From T1Sed10-7 sp040904745 (GTDB taxonomy: Bacteria > Actinomycetota > Nitriliruptoria > Nitriliruptorales > Nitriliruptoraceae): a stretch of 64,000 nt of DNA. Made by a program: the position numbers and the translations under genes. This document shows, piece by piece, positions 30,371 to 39,810 of the stretch (its first letter is position 1; every line of letters begins with the position of its first letter). The stretch spans positions 1 to 64,000 of the forward strand of contig JBBDSW010000186.1 in the NCBI GenBank assembly GCA_040904745.1. The letters are read 5' to 3'. The notes under the pieces are model-generated. The model ran no database searches, was not told the DNA's origin, and saw only the letters and a program-made list of their open reading frames with translations.

Positions 30371-31761
30371 GTCGGCCAGGGGTTGACCCAGCTCCCACCG
30401 CTGCGGCGGCCGAGGTGGAGGTGGGGAGGGGTGCCGCGGGCGTTACCGGTGGTCCCGACCGTGCCGATCGTCTGCCCGGCCGCGACCGAGGCCCCGGGTG
30501 CGATGCCGGAGGCGACCGAGTCGAGGTGCGCGTTGTACCACTCGCTGCCATCGGCGGTCCGGTAGGTCACGGTGATCCCGCCCAGCGATGTCGGAGCGGA
30601 CGGCGGGTTCCAACGCACGATCGTGGCGTCGTGGACCGCGACGACCGCCGTCCCACGACGGGCGAAGATGTCGTTGCCCTGGTGGTAGCGGCCACCGGAA
30701 CGCGGGTATCCCCAGTCGTTGCTGAAGTCACGTCCCGCCACGGCCCCCTGGACCGGGCAGACGATCCCGGAGATGCCGGGACCTCCACCGGCACCGGGGG
30801 TCGACAGCCGCCCGCCGCCGGAGGACCCGCTGCCGCCGGCGGCCGCAGCAGCCTCACGCGCCTTGCGACGTTCCTCCTCGCGTTGGGCAGCCTCCTCAGC
30901 AGCCCGGGCGCGTGCCAGATCGTCACGGAGCTCGTCCGTGCGGGACTCGACGCTGGCCAGGAGCACCGACGCGTCGGCCTCCTCGCTCTCGAGTCCCCCG
31001 ATCAGGACCCGCTGGGCCTCCTCGTCGGCGGCGACCTCGGCAGCCAGGGTGGCTGCCTCCTCGCGCAGCTCCTCGACGACCACCAGCGTGTCGGCCGCCT
31101 CCGCCTCGGCCTGGAGGGCTTCGCTGCGGGCGGACGCGGCTTCCTCGGCCCGCTCCTGGCGCGCCTTGCGGAGCCCGAAGACCCGCTGCACGGTGGCGTC
31201 CTGGACGTCCACGACCGTCTCCAGCTGCTTCATCCCCACCGAGAACTCGTTGGGATCCTCGGCGCGCCGAAGCATCTCCAGCGCGATGGCTCCGGCCTGG
31301 GCGCCGCTCGAACCGTGTTTGAAGGTGTGGACGAGTTGCTCGGCCAGGCGTCGTTCCTGCTCGGCCAGTTCCTCCTCGGCCTCGGTCAGGAGCTCCTCCG
31401 ACCGCTCGTGCGCGGCGATCGCCTCGTCGCGCCGCTCCTCGGCCTCGGCCAGGGCGGCCTCGGCCAGATCGACCTGGCCCTCCGCAGCGACCAGCCGGTC
31501 ACGCGCATCCGCCAGGCGGGCGCCGATCTGAGCCAGTTCCTCCTCGGCTGCCGTCAGGTCCGAGCGCACCGAACCGAGCTCATCGGCGATCCGATCCCGC
31601 TCGCGCTGCTGTTCGGCGAACTCGCGTTCCAGCTCCGCGCTCGATCGCTCCTGTGCCAGCCCGGCGGACAGCGTCGCACTCGGAGCGAGCAGCGGGACCG
31701 CGAGGAGCAGCGCCAGACCGATCGCGAGCAACGCCCGGCACGGGTGGACGCCCGGCGTCAC
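30352..31761 (-). CDS. Coiled-coil M23 peptidoglycan endopeptidase, EnvC/FtsX-partner-like
   Basis: A ~469-residue exported protein. A signal segment (ALLAIGLALLLAVPLLAPSA) is followed by a long Glu/Ala-rich coiled coil over residues ~40-300 with a break at HTFKHGSSGAQAGAIALEML, then a Gly/Ser/Pro linker and a C-terminal M23 (LytM) domain with zinc ligands in GGRYHQGNDIFARRG and PPHLHLGRRSGG. Such proteins split septal peptidoglycan or activate amidases. HxxxD and HxH are both present, so it may be catalytically active. The start is uncertain: GTG 31761 is used, GTG 31809 is possible, and neither has a good Shine-Dalgarno sequence. Confidence 0.84.
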   Translation of the reverse strand: MTPGVHPCRALLAIGLALLLAVPLLAPSATLSAGLAQERSSAELEREFAEQQRERDRIADELGSVRSDLTAAEEELAQIGARLADARDRLVAAEGQVDLAEAALAEAEERRDEAIAAHERSEELLTEAEEELAEQERRLAEQLVHTFKHGSSGAQAGAIALEMLRRAEDPNEFSVGMKQLETVVDVQDATVQRVFGLRKARQERAEEAASARSEALQAEAEAADTLVVVEELREEAATLAAEVAADEEAQRVLIGGLESEEADASVLLASVESRTDELRDDLARARAAEEAAQREEERRKAREAAAAAGGSGSSGGGRLSTPGAGGGPGISGIVCPVQGAVAGRDFSNDWGYPRSGGRYHQGNDIFARRGTAVVAVHDATIVRWNPPSAPTSLGGITVTYRTADGSEWYNAHLDSVASGIAPGASVAAGQTIGTVGTTGNARGTPPHLHLGRRSGGSWVNPWPTISPVC

Positions 31762-32015
31762 CCGTCGTTCGCGCTCACCTGTGTGTCTCGGCACCCGCCT
31801 CCACCGCACCCGTCATCGCCGCCGTCACTCCTGTGTGTACCTGAGTGTGGCGCATGATGCCAGTGTTGCTGTTGTCATGAGCGCTCACAACCGCGTCGCG
31901 ACCCGGCGGTACGGACGGCACACACCGACACGGCTACCCCCGCACGCCGTCGTATCGACCGACCCGGCGCCGACCTTCATCCGGGACCGGACCGTACCGG
32001 CGGCGACGCCCGAGG

Positions 32016-32085
32016 AACCCGCTGTGCGGGAACGATCTGCACTCCCAGGCCGGGGAGCTCCCGCGCAACCCGCTGTGCGGGAACG
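32016..32085. repeat. Twin 19-nt repeats, each a CCCGC-TGT-GCGGG hairpin
   Basis: AACCCGCTGTGCGGGAACG occurs at 32016-32034 and again at 32067-32085, 51 nt apart, with further similarity downstream (ATCTGCAC and GATCGCAC). Each copy is a perfect 5-bp inverted repeat around TGT. They lie in the 420-bp gap between the divergent M23 peptidase and AtuA-family genes, upstream of a TACCGT -10-like box at 32138. Two operator copies for one regulator are the simplest reading; there is no sign of a CRISPR array. Nothing else in 31762-32181 is assignable. Confidence 0.65.
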
Positions 32086-32137
32086 GATCGCACCCCACCG
32101 GCGGGCACTCGCCACCGGCCAGCCCCAAGGCTCCCAC

Positions 32138-32143
32138 TACCGT
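32138..32143 (+). promoter_or_regulatory. -10-like box of the AtuA-family gene
   Basis: TACCGT, 38 nt upstream of GTG 32182. The twin hairpin repeats lie 53 and 104 nt further upstream. Confidence 0.4.
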
Positions 32144-32181
32144 CGCCCGCGACAGGACGACCGTCCACGTCGGAGGCTCCA

Positions 32182-34011
32182 GTGGCAGAGGACGAGGTGC
32201 TGCGGGTCGGCGGCGGCTCCGGCTTCTACGGCGACCGGTTCGAGGCGATGGCGGAGCTGGTCGAGGGTGGACCGCTGGATGTGCTCACCGGGGACTACCT
32301 CGCCGAGCTCACGATGCTGATCCTGTGGCGTACCCGCCGGAAGGACCCGCATGCCGGGTACGCGCGCTCGTTCCTCCGCCAGGCACGCGAGCTCCTCGTT
32401 CCCTGCCTCGACCGCGGCATCCGTATCGTCGTGAACGCCGGCGGGCTCAACCCGTCCGGCCTCGCGGATGCCCTCGGCCAGCTGGCTGGCGAGCTCGGCC
32501 GAGCTCCCCGCATCGCCCAGGTCGCCGGGGACGATCTCCTCCCGCGCCTCGACGAGCTCACCGCCGCCGGCCACGCGCCGGTGCACGCGGCGACGGGGGC
32601 GCCGCTCGCTGCGCTGGCGACCCCACCGATCACGGCGAACGCCTACCTCGGTGCTGCGGGCATCGCCCGGGCGCTGTCCGCCGGGGCCGACGTGGTCATC
32701 ACCGGACGGGTCACGGATGCGAGCCTCACGGTCGGGCCCGCGATGTGGCGTTTCGGCTGGCGGCGCGACGACCACGACCGGATCGCCGGAGCCATGGTCG
32801 CCGGCCACGTGATCGAGTGCGGTGCCCAGGCGACCGGCGGGAACTACGCCTTCTTCACCGAGGTGGCGGGGCTCGAGCACGTCGGGTTCCCGATCGCCGA
32901 GCTCCACGCCGACGGGTCGTCGGTCATCACCAAGCACGACGGGACGGGCGGCATCGTCTCCGTGGGCACGGTCACCGCACAACTGCTCTACGAGGTGGAG
33001 GGGCCCCGCTACCTCGGCCCCGACGCCGTCGCACGCCTGGATCACGTCCAGCTGACCGTCGACGGCGACGATCGGGTCCGCATCTCGAACGTGCGCGGCG
33101 AGCCACCCCCGATGACGCGCAAGGTCGCGGTGAACACGCTCGGTGGCTTCCGCAACCAGGCCACCTTCCTCCTGACCGGCCTCGACATCGAGGCCAAGGC
33201 CGACCTCGTCCGACGCCAGCTCGCCCGCCGCGTCGATCTGGATGCCCTGGACCGGGTCGACGTGCAGCTCGTCCGCTCGGATCAGCCGGACGCCCCGACC
33301 AACGCCCAGGCGATCGCCACCATGACGATCACCGTCGAGCACCACGATCCCGAGACGATCTCCCGGAGACGGTTCGGCGACGCCTGCGTCGCGCTCGCGC
33401 TCGCCAGCTACCCGGGCTTCGCACTGACCGCGCCTCCACGGGATGCGGAGCCGTTCGGGCGGTACTGGCCCGGGCTGATCGCGGCAGCGCGGACCCCGGA
33501 ACGTGTCACGCTGCCGGACGGGCGGGTCGAGGAGGTACCGGCGCCGGCTCCCCACCGCGGGTCCCGCAGCGAGCCCACCCTCGATCCACCCGCTCCGCCG
33601 GATCCGGGATCGCTGCCCTCGGTGCCGTCGGGGCCGCGTCTTCCACGCCCCCTGGGGCTGCTCGCCGGAGCGCGCTCCGGGGACAAGGGTGGGGACGCGA
33701 ACGTCGGCCTGTGGGTCCGTGACCCGTCCCAGCTTGGTTGGCTCGTCGAGGTCGCCGGAGACCCGGAGGCCGCGAGAACCCTGCTGCCCGAGGCCGCAGG
33801 GCTCGACATCGAGGTCCACGTCCTCCCGCGGCTGTCCGCGGTGAACATCGTCGTGCGGGGCCTGTTGGGCGAGGGTGTCGCCTCGGCGGTGCGGGTGGAT
33901 CCGCAGGCCAAGGGCCTCGGGGAGTACCTGCGCTCACGGATCGTCGACATCCCGTCGGTGTGGCTGCGCTCCTCCGACGAGGCGGGAGCTCACGCCGAGG
34001 CGGCGCGGTAG
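32182..34011 (+). CDS. Acyclic terpene utilization AtuA-family protein
   Basis: A 609-residue cytoplasmic protein of the AtuA (DUF1446) family. The N-terminus VLRVGGGSGFYGDRFEAMAE and LDVLTGDYLAELTMLILWRT are diagnostic, as are IVVNAGGLNPSGLADALGQL and DVVITGRVTDASLTVGPAMW. The C-terminal ~120 residues (LGLLAGARSGDKGGDANVGL) correspond to the AtuF-like extension found in fused forms. In pseudomonads AtuA is needed for citronellol/geraniol catabolism, though its reaction is unclear. The carboxylase partners AtuC/AtuF are not adjacent. GGAGG lies 6 nt before GTG 32182. Its 3' end overlaps the convergent SWIM gene by 22 bp. Confidence 0.86.
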   Translation: MAEDEVLRVGGGSGFYGDRFEAMAELVEGGPLDVLTGDYLAELTMLILWRTRRKDPHAGYARSFLRQARELLVPCLDRGIRIVVNAGGLNPSGLADALGQLAGELGRAPRIAQVAGDDLLPRLDELTAAGHAPVHAATGAPLAALATPPITANAYLGAAGIARALSAGADVVITGRVTDASLTVGPAMWRFGWRRDDHDRIAGAMVAGHVIECGAQATGGNYAFFTEVAGLEHVGFPIAELHADGSSVITKHDGTGGIVSVGTVTAQLLYEVEGPRYLGPDAVARLDHVQLTVDGDDRVRISNVRGEPPPMTRKVAVNTLGGFRNQATFLLTGLDIEAKADLVRRQLARRVDLDALDRVDVQLVRSDQPDAPTNAQAIATMTITVEHHDPETISRRRFGDACVALALASYPGFALTAPPRDAEPFGRYWPGLIAAARTPERVTLPDGRVEEVPAPAPHRGSRSEPTLDPPAPPDPGSLPSVPSGPRLPRPLGLLAGARSGDKGGDANVGLWVRDPSQLGWLVEVAGDPEAARTLLPEAAGLDIEVHVLPRLSAVNIVVRGLLGEGVASAVRVDPQAKGLGEYLRSRIVDIPSVWLRSSDEAGAHAEAAR

Positions 34012-34940
34012 CGGGTCCGGTCGCCGGAGCCGGTCCGGAGGACCGCACCGGTCTCGAAGAGCCGGTCCAGTTCGGCACGGACCGCCTCCTCGTCGCGCCC
34101 GAGCGCTTCGGCGAGTGCGGCGGCGGTCACGACCCGGTGCGCCCGGAGCTCGGCCAGCAGGAGCTCCTCGTCGGCGGCTGCCGCACCGTCCCCCGCGGCC
34201 AGCCGCCAGGCTGCGGCGGCGGCGCGCTCGATCAGCGCGGCGAACGGCTCCTCGTCGTCGATCCCCGGCGGCGGACCGAGCTGGCGGAGCAGAGCGGCCG
34301 GGTCCTCGACGGGTGCCGGATGCAGGACGATGGCATCGAGGTCGCCGCGGGCCGCGGTGAACCCCTCCGAGAGGTCCAGGGCGGTCGCCGCCCCCTCGTC
34401 CGCCTCGTCGCCCCGACGCAACGCCGCGAGCAGGTCCTCGCGGTCCCTTCCACGCAGGGTGAGCAGCAGCGTCGGGTCACGATCGATCTGCACGCTGGTC
34501 AGCGTGTGGACAGCGGCAACGTGGCGACAGAGCGCGGCCCGCTCGGGGCAGGTGCAGGTGAAGGTGAGCTCGTCCAGGGTCGGCAGCAGGGCCACCCCGG
34601 CCCCCTCCAAGGTCTCCACGAGCGCGGTGGTCAACTCACCCTCGAGCAGCGCGGCGATGAAGCGGAGCTCCCGCGCGAGCGCGCGCTCCGCAGCGGCCCA
34701 CGCCGCCTCGCCAGGCATCACCCACCGGATCGTGACGGCGTAGGGCCTAGCACGCTCCTCCGTGACGCTCGCGCGCACCTCGCCCGGGACGACCAGGAGA
34801 TCGTCCACGGCCCCCCGCCGAGCCAGCGCCTGGCCACGCTGGACCCGTTGGGCAGCGCCGGCTCCCGCGTCGTCGAGGAGCGAGAGCACCCGCTCGCCCC
34901 ACCAGCGACGGACCTCGGTGCGTACGGCCGTCGAGCTCAT
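33990..34940 (-). CDS. SWIM zinc-finger protein
   Basis: A 316-residue protein. The SWIM motif CxCxnCxH is CTCPERAALCRHVAAVHTLT near residues 128-147. The C-terminal region (HRVVTAAALAEALGRDEEAV) looks like a winged-helix or HTH fold. SWIM proteins act with SNF2-family helicases as DNA or protein recruitment partners. ATG 34940 overlaps the helicase stop codon as ATGA, so they form one coupled operon. The SNF2 plus SWIM pair is common in actinobacteria but its cellular role is poorly known. Confidence 0.84.
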   Translation of the reverse strand: MSSTAVRTEVRRWWGERVLSLLDDAGAGAAQRVQRGQALARRGAVDDLLVVPGEVRASVTEERARPYAVTIRWVMPGEAAWAAAERALARELRFIAALLEGELTTALVETLEGAGVALLPTLDELTFTCTCPERAALCRHVAAVHTLTSVQIDRDPTLLLTLRGRDREDLLAALRRGDEADEGAATALDLSEGFTAARGDLDAIVLHPAPVEDPAALLRQLGPPPGIDDEEPFAALIERAAAAAWRLAAGDGAAAADEELLLAELRAHRVVTAAALAEALGRDEEAVRAELDRLFETGAVLRTGSGDRTRYRAASA

Positions 34941-37900
34941 CCGCCACCTCCGGGCAGCGCGACCAGGCGAGGCCGGCCGGCAGGGGTGTCCTGCGCCGCC
35001 GCGTCGGGCCCGCCTCCGTCATCGAGTTCGTCCGCGTCGTCGAGGTGGTCGCTGGACAGGGCGACGAGCTCCCGGAGCTCATCGTCATCGAGTTCGGTGA
35101 CCCAGGACTCCCCGCTACCGACGACGGCGTCGGCCAGGGCACGCTTGCGCTCCAGGAGGTCGGCGATGCGCTCCTCGAGGGTGCCTGCGGTCACCAGCCG
35201 GTGCACCGTGACGGTCTCGGTCTGCCCGATGCGGTGGGCACGGTCGGTGGCCTGGTCCTCGACCGCAGGGTTCCACCAGCGGTCGAAGTGGATGACGTGG
35301 TTCGCGCGGGTGAGGTTGAGTCCGGTGCCGCCGGCACGTAGTGACACGAGCAGGATCGGCGGCGCATCGTCGTCGATCTGGAAGCGCTCGACCATGTCGT
35401 CCCGCTGGGCCAAGGGGACGCCGCCGTGGAGGAACGGCACCTCCGGCAGGCCGAGTCGGTCGGCCAGGTGGGAGACGAGCAACTCCCCCATCTCGCGGAA
35501 CTGCGTGAACACCAGCACGCGGTCGCCCCCGTCGACGATCTCGGTCAGGATCTCGGTCGCGCGGGCGAGCTTCCCGCTGCGACCCGGGAGCCTCCCCTCG
35601 TCACGCAGGTACTGGCGTGGGTGGTTGCAGATCTGTTTGAGCGCCGTGAGCAGCGCGAGGATGCGACCGCGGCGTTCGAACGCGGTACCGCCGAGACCCT
35701 CACTGGAGAACGCCCGCTCGACGGTGGCCTGGTAGAGGGCCGCCTGTTCCCGGGTGAGCGCACACGAGACGGTGATCTCCTGCTTGGGGGGCAGATCGAC
35801 GGCGACCTCGGGATCGTCCTTGCGTCGTCGCAGCACGAACGGTGCGATCAGGCGACGCAGGCGGGTCGCGGCGGCATCGTCGTGCCAGCGTTCGACCGGC
35901 ACGGCGAAACGGTCGTTGAACGCCCGCTGGCTGCCGAGCAGACCGGGGTTGGTCACGTCGATGATCGACCACAGCTCCGAGAGCCGGTTCTCGATCGGGG
36001 TACCCGTCATGGCGATCCGGCTGCGTGCGTGCAGCGACCGTGCCGCCCGGGCCCCCTTCGACGACGGGTTCTTGATCTGCTGGGCCTCGTCGAAGACGAC
36101 GACATCGAAGTCCACGTCCTCGAGCATGCCGATGTCCCGGCGCAGCAACGCGTAGGAGGTCACCGCGACCTGGCCCGGTTCGAACGCGCGCGAGGTCACC
36201 GGCCGCTCGGTGCCATGGTGACGGACGATCGGGAGGTCCGGCGCGAACCGTCGGATCTCCCGCTCCCAGTTGCCGACGACCGAGGTCGGACAGACGACGA
36301 GGTGGGGCCGATCCTGGCGGGAACCGGTCATCAGGGCGATCGCCTGCAGCGTCTTCCCGAGGCCCATCTGATCGGCGAGGACGGCGCCCAGGCCGAGTTC
36401 CGTGAGCCGCTGCAGCCACGCCACCCCGCGAGCCTGGTACGGGCGCAGCTGACCCTCGATACCGACGATGCGCGCCGCTTCCGGTGCATCGCTGGCGCGG
36501 AGCCGCTCGAGCAACTGGCCGATGGTGCCGTCGGCCACCGTCTCCACCGGCCCGAGGTCCTCCACGTGGTGCTGGCCGGAGAGGGCCGCCGCCAGCGCCT
36601 CGGTCAACCCGAGAGACGCCGAGGTCCCCGCCAGCGCACGCATCCGGTCGACCTCGTCGTGGTCGACGTGTACCCACCGGCCCCGCCAGCGCACCAGGGG
36701 CTGCTGCAGCGCGACGATCCGGGAGAACTCCTCCGCGGAGATCTCGTCGTCGCCGAGGGCGATCTCGTAGCGCAGATCGGTCAGCGCGCTCGCCGACAGC
36801 CCATCGTCACCGCGCGTCCGGGGCGCACCCACGGTGTTGCTCCCGATGCGGACCCGCAACCGGAGTCGACGGCCGGAGGCATCGGCGAGCTCGGGCGGGA
36901 GCTCGACGCCGATCCCGGCGGCCACCAACCCATCGCGGGCGTCTCCGAGGAGCTGCGCCGCCTCGCCCGCCGCGAGCGCGAGGCTGGTCGGCTCCCGTTC
37001 CATCAGCGCCCGGTCGAGCGGCGGGAACAGACGAGCCGCCGCCGCCAGTCCCCGTGCGAGCGTGGCCTCGGGATCATCGAGGCGACGCTCGGCGAGGAGC
37101 AGCGGCTCGCTGCCGCGGGACCAGACCTCCTCCGCGCTCACCTGCGCCCGGGGGTCCGCGGTGGAACGCAGGCCGAACCGCAGGATCCAGGGGGCATCAT
37201 CGTCCGCTGCACCGGTGGTTGGAGGACCGTTCGTCGCGGTGGCCGGCGAAGTGGGGGCCTCGAGTCGGAGCGCGAGGCGAGCGGTCGCCCGGCTGGCGGT
37301 CCCGAGCACCGGCGCGGACCAGTCCTCGACGTCGGAGGCGACGTCCTCGGCGGGCAGCCGCAGGTGGGTGACGGTCGGATCGCTCCCACCCAGCGCATCG
37401 ACCCACATCTGGGACCACGGTCGTCGTGGCCCTCGTCGACGTGGGTCGAGCTCGGGCCGACGGCCCTCCCGCGCGCACGCGTCCGCGACGGCGTCGAGGA
37501 AGGCATGCAGCAACTCGACCGCCGGCCACGGTGTCCCGTTCGGGTCCCGTACCGCGTGCGCCGCCACCGGCAGGGCTGCGGCGAGCTGGGTGGGTCGGTC
37601 ATCGGACCAGGCCACGGCGCGCCAGGCGGCACGACCCTCCCCCGGGGTGTCGGTCGCCTGGAAGCCCGGCAGCAGGCGACCGGCAGCGACCAACTCCAGG
37701 GCGAGCTTGGCGGCGACGCTCCACCCGAGGACCGCCGCGGACGGTCGTGCCCAGGCCGGCCAATCGCCTCCCGGCGGCAGGGTCGCCAGGATCCGGACCG
37801 CGGGCAGTACGGGGATGCGACGCGCCGGGACGTTGTCGGGCTCGAGGCCACGGTCGCCGACCCGGAACGTCCGCAGCTCGCTCGGCTCACCGCCGGGGAG

Positions 37901-38044
37901 ACCGAGCTCTGCGCTCGCCTCGACGAGCCTGGCATGGACCAGCTCGGCGTCCTCGCCCGCGGTACCTGTCAGCCAGATCGCGAACGTGCCTCCCGCGGGC
38001 ACGGGCCCCCCGGGAACGAACGTGAGCTGCGGACGAACGGTCAC
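34937..38044 (-). CDS. SNF2-family DNA helicase/ATPase
   Basis: A 1035-residue motor protein. The N-terminal ~550 residues include a bacterial SNF2 accessory domain; the motor follows with Walker A in LADQMGLGKTLQAIALMTGS, Walker B DEAQ in VVFDEAQQIKNPSSKGARAA, motif III MTGTPIENRLSELWSIIDVT, and the C-terminal lobe with VFTQFREMGELLVSHL, LLVSLRAGGTGLNLTRANHV and the arginine-finger motif ATDRAHRIGQT. It would translocate on duplex DNA or remodel nucleoprotein complexes. GTG 38044 has GGAG about 9 nt upstream and TACGCT at 38084-38079; the longer frame beyond is unconserved. Confidence 0.9.
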   Translation of the reverse strand: MTVRPQLTFVPGGPVPAGGTFAIWLTGTAGEDAELVHARLVEASAELGLPGGEPSELRTFRVGDRGLEPDNVPARRIPVLPAVRILATLPPGGDWPAWARPSAAVLGWSVAAKLALELVAAGRLLPGFQATDTPGEGRAAWRAVAWSDDRPTQLAAALPVAAHAVRDPNGTPWPAVELLHAFLDAVADACAREGRRPELDPRRRGPRRPWSQMWVDALGGSDPTVTHLRLPAEDVASDVEDWSAPVLGTASRATARLALRLEAPTSPATATNGPPTTGAADDDAPWILRFGLRSTADPRAQVSAEEVWSRGSEPLLLAERRLDDPEATLARGLAAAARLFPPLDRALMEREPTSLALAAGEAAQLLGDARDGLVAAGIGVELPPELADASGRRLRLRVRIGSNTVGAPRTRGDDGLSASALTDLRYEIALGDDEISAEEFSRIVALQQPLVRWRGRWVHVDHDEVDRMRALAGTSASLGLTEALAAALSGQHHVEDLGPVETVADGTIGQLLERLRASDAPEAARIVGIEGQLRPYQARGVAWLQRLTELGLGAVLADQMGLGKTLQAIALMTGSRQDRPHLVVCPTSVVGNWEREIRRFAPDLPIVRHHGTERPVTSRAFEPGQVAVTSYALLRRDIGMLEDVDFDVVVFDEAQQIKNPSSKGARAARSLHARSRIAMTGTPIENRLSELWSIIDVTNPGLLGSQRAFNDRFAVPVERWHDDAAATRLRRLIAPFVLRRRKDDPEVAVDLPPKQEITVSCALTREQAALYQATVERAFSSEGLGGTAFERRGRILALLTALKQICNHPRQYLRDEGRLPGRSGKLARATEILTEIVDGGDRVLVFTQFREMGELLVSHLADRLGLPEVPFLHGGVPLAQRDDMVERFQIDDDAPPILLVSLRAGGTGLNLTRANHVIHFDRWWNPAVEDQATDRAHRIGQTETVTVHRLVTAGTLEERIADLLERKRALADAVVGSGESWVTELDDDELRELVALSSDHLDDADELDDGGGPDAAAQDTPAGRPRLVALPGGGG

Positions 38045-38078
38045 GTCAGGTGTCTCCGACGGGAAGAGGCGGCCCACC

Positions 38079-38084
38079 AGCGTA
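38079..38084 (-). promoter_or_regulatory. -10-like box of the SNF2/SWIM operon
   Basis: TACGCT on the minus strand, 34 nt upstream of GTG 38044. Confidence 0.45.
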
Positions 38085-38267
38085 GGGGTTCGGGACGGCG
38101 ACCTCGTGCGGCCGAGCTTGCGCGCGGTCGCCGCAGGTCGTGGACAAGTCGCGGGTGAGCGGGGCATCCTGTGAAGCAGCGGCACCGAAATAGGGGTACG
38201 TCGCCCCGGGTTCCCTACCCAGAGTGACACCCACGCTCCCGTCTGGCTTCCCTGTCTGGAGGCGACC

Positions 38268-38522
38268 GTGTCCGAGACCAACACCGCGACGGCCAACCCC
38301 GTCTCGACCAACGACCGTGCGGTCGCATGGCTCGAGGACGAGTTCCCGGGTTGGACCATCGACATCGACGAGACCGCGACCTGGGAAGGCGATCTGCGTT
38401 CCCTCTGGATCGCTCGCCGCGAGGGCCACCACCCGCAGGCTGAGCTCTCCGCCGCCAAGCTGCACAGCCGCCTGAGTGACTACCTGAAGCGCGAGGAACG
38501 TCGCCGCGCCTTCTCGAACTGA
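38268..38522 (+). CDS. Small actinobacterial hypothetical protein (84 aa)
   Basis: An 84-residue soluble protein starting at GTG 38268 with GGAGG 6 nt upstream. After a Thr/Asn-rich N-terminus the fold-like part reads RAVAWLEDEFPGWTIDIDET, then WEGDLRSLWIARREGHHPQA and LHSRLSDYLKREERRRAFSN, with well-spaced aromatic residues and a basic C-terminus. Similar short proteins are scattered in actinobacteria, but I know no function. It is transcribed away from the SNF2 gene. Confidence 0.7.
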   Translation: MSETNTATANPVSTNDRAVAWLEDEFPGWTIDIDETATWEGDLRSLWIARREGHHPQAELSAAKLHSRLSDYLKREERRRAFSN

Positions 38523-38622
38523 CCCCCTCCCGGCAGCCGTCGCGGGTGGGACACCCGTGGTCGTCAGCGGATCCGACCCGGTCGCCTCGACCGCCGGACC
38601 GTGACATCGGAGCAGGGCGCGC

Positions 38623-39810
38623 ATGACCCTCCTCGACCTGCTCCTCGCCCTGTTGCTCGTGGCGGCCATCCGGTCGGGGTGGCGAGCCGGACTCCTCACG
38701 CGCGTCAGCCTGTGGGTCGGCCTCGTCCTCGGGCTCCTGGTCTCCGCCTGGACCGTGCCGCTGGTGCTCGGCTGGTTGGCGGAGACCGCCTCCACCACGC
38801 GCTTCGTCGTGGCGGTCACGACGCTCGCGGCCACGGTCACCTTGGTCGCGACGATCCTCGGTCAGCTCGGCGCATCGCTCGGGCGGGTCGTGGCACGCAC
38901 GCCGATGGCGAACCTGGACCGTGCCGCCGGCGCGGTCGCCGGCGCGGCCCTCGTCGTCATCGGTGCGTGGCTGGTGCTCCCGATCGCCGCCGAGGTCCCG
39001 GGCACGCTCGGTGAGCAGGCCAGCGGTTCGCGGGGCGCCCGGATCCTCGCCCAGTGGACACCGCCCGCACCGGACGTCTCGGACGGCGTCCGACGCCTGG
39101 TGGCCGGGAGCCGGTTCCCCGAGGTCATCGCCGAACTCGACCCCGTGTCCACGGCCCTGCCCCCGCCCGGCGAGATCGCCGTGGATGCCGAGGTCGTGGC
39201 GGCCGCGACGGCTGCGTCGGTACGGGTCTCGGCGAGCGGCTGTGACGCGCGCTACGACGGTTCCGGGGTGACCGTCGCAGCGAACATGGTGCTCACCAAC
39301 GCGCACGTGGTCGCCGGTTCGGACGAGGTCCAGATCCGTCGTTCCGATGGCGTGCAACTCCCGGGCAGGGTCGTCGCCTTCGATCCGGACCGCGACCTCG
39401 CTCTCGTCGAGGTGGCCGAACTCGACCGGGATCCGCTCCGGCTCGGCCACGGCGAGACCCGTGACGAGGCGGTCGTCATCGGCTACCCCGGTGGCCAGCC
39501 GGACCCTCGCGTCGCGCCGGTCCGCATCGAGCAGCGACGTACGGCGCTCGGCCGCGACATCTACGGCCTCGACGAGACCGAACGGGAGGTCCTGTTCCTC
39601 GCCGCGAGCCTGCTGCCGGGGGACTCCGGCGCTCCGCTCGTCAACCAGGCCGGCGAGGTGGTCGGGCTGGTGTTCGCGGTGAACCCGGACAACGACGGGT
39701 CGGCCTACGCCCTCGACCGTGAGGAGGTCGACGCGGTCCTCGCTGCTCCGCGGGTCACCGGGGCGACGGGTCGCTGCCTGAGCACGGCCACGGTCGGCGC
39801 GGGCGACTGA
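38623..39810 (+). CDS. marP: MarP-type membrane serine protease
   Basis: A 395-residue protease with four N-terminal membrane helices of the CvpA type (residues ~1-125, e.g. LVGLVLGLL-like stretch RVSLWVGLVLGLLVSAWTVP) and a C-terminal chymotrypsin-like periplasmic domain. The triad is visible: His in NMVLTNAHVVAGSDEVQIR, Asp in FDPDRDLALVEVAEL and Ser in LLPGDSGAPLVNQAGEVVGL. In Mycobacterium tuberculosis MarP resists acid and oxidative stress, partly by activating the peptidoglycan hydrolase RipA. ATG 38623 starts the first helix directly. The M23 peptidase gene 7 kb upstream is a possible but unproven substrate. Confidence 0.88.
   Translation: MTLLDLLLALLLVAAIRSGWRAGLLTRVSLWVGLVLGLLVSAWTVPLVLGWLAETASTTRFVVAVTTLAATVTLVATILGQLGASLGRVVARTPMANLDRAAGAVAGAALVVIGAWLVLPIAAEVPGTLGEQASGSRGARILAQWTPPAPDVSDGVRRLVAGSRFPEVIAELDPVSTALPPPGEIAVDAEVVAAATAASVRVSASGCDARYDGSGVTVAANMVLTNAHVVAGSDEVQIRRSDGVQLPGRVVAFDPDRDLALVEVAELDRDPLRLGHGETRDEAVVIGYPGGQPDPRVAPVRIEQRRTALGRDIYGLDETEREVLFLAASLLPGDSGAPLVNQAGEVVGLVFAVNPDNDGSAYALDREEVDAVLAAPRVTGATGRCLSTATVGAGD

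Noticed and set aside
31762..32015. Riboswitch (for example c-di-AMP type) upstream of the M23 peptidase
   Set aside because: Such elements often precede peptidoglycan hydrolases in actinobacteria, but I could not find the conserved pairing elements in this leader.
32016..32085. CRISPR array from two repeats with a 32-nt spacer
   Set aside because: Only two copies, the repeat is short (19 nt), no further copies follow and no cas gene is in the window. Paired operators explain it better.
35426..38158. Plus-strand frame of ~910 codons
   Set aside because: Antisense to the SNF2 helicase gene; composition only, no conserved segments.
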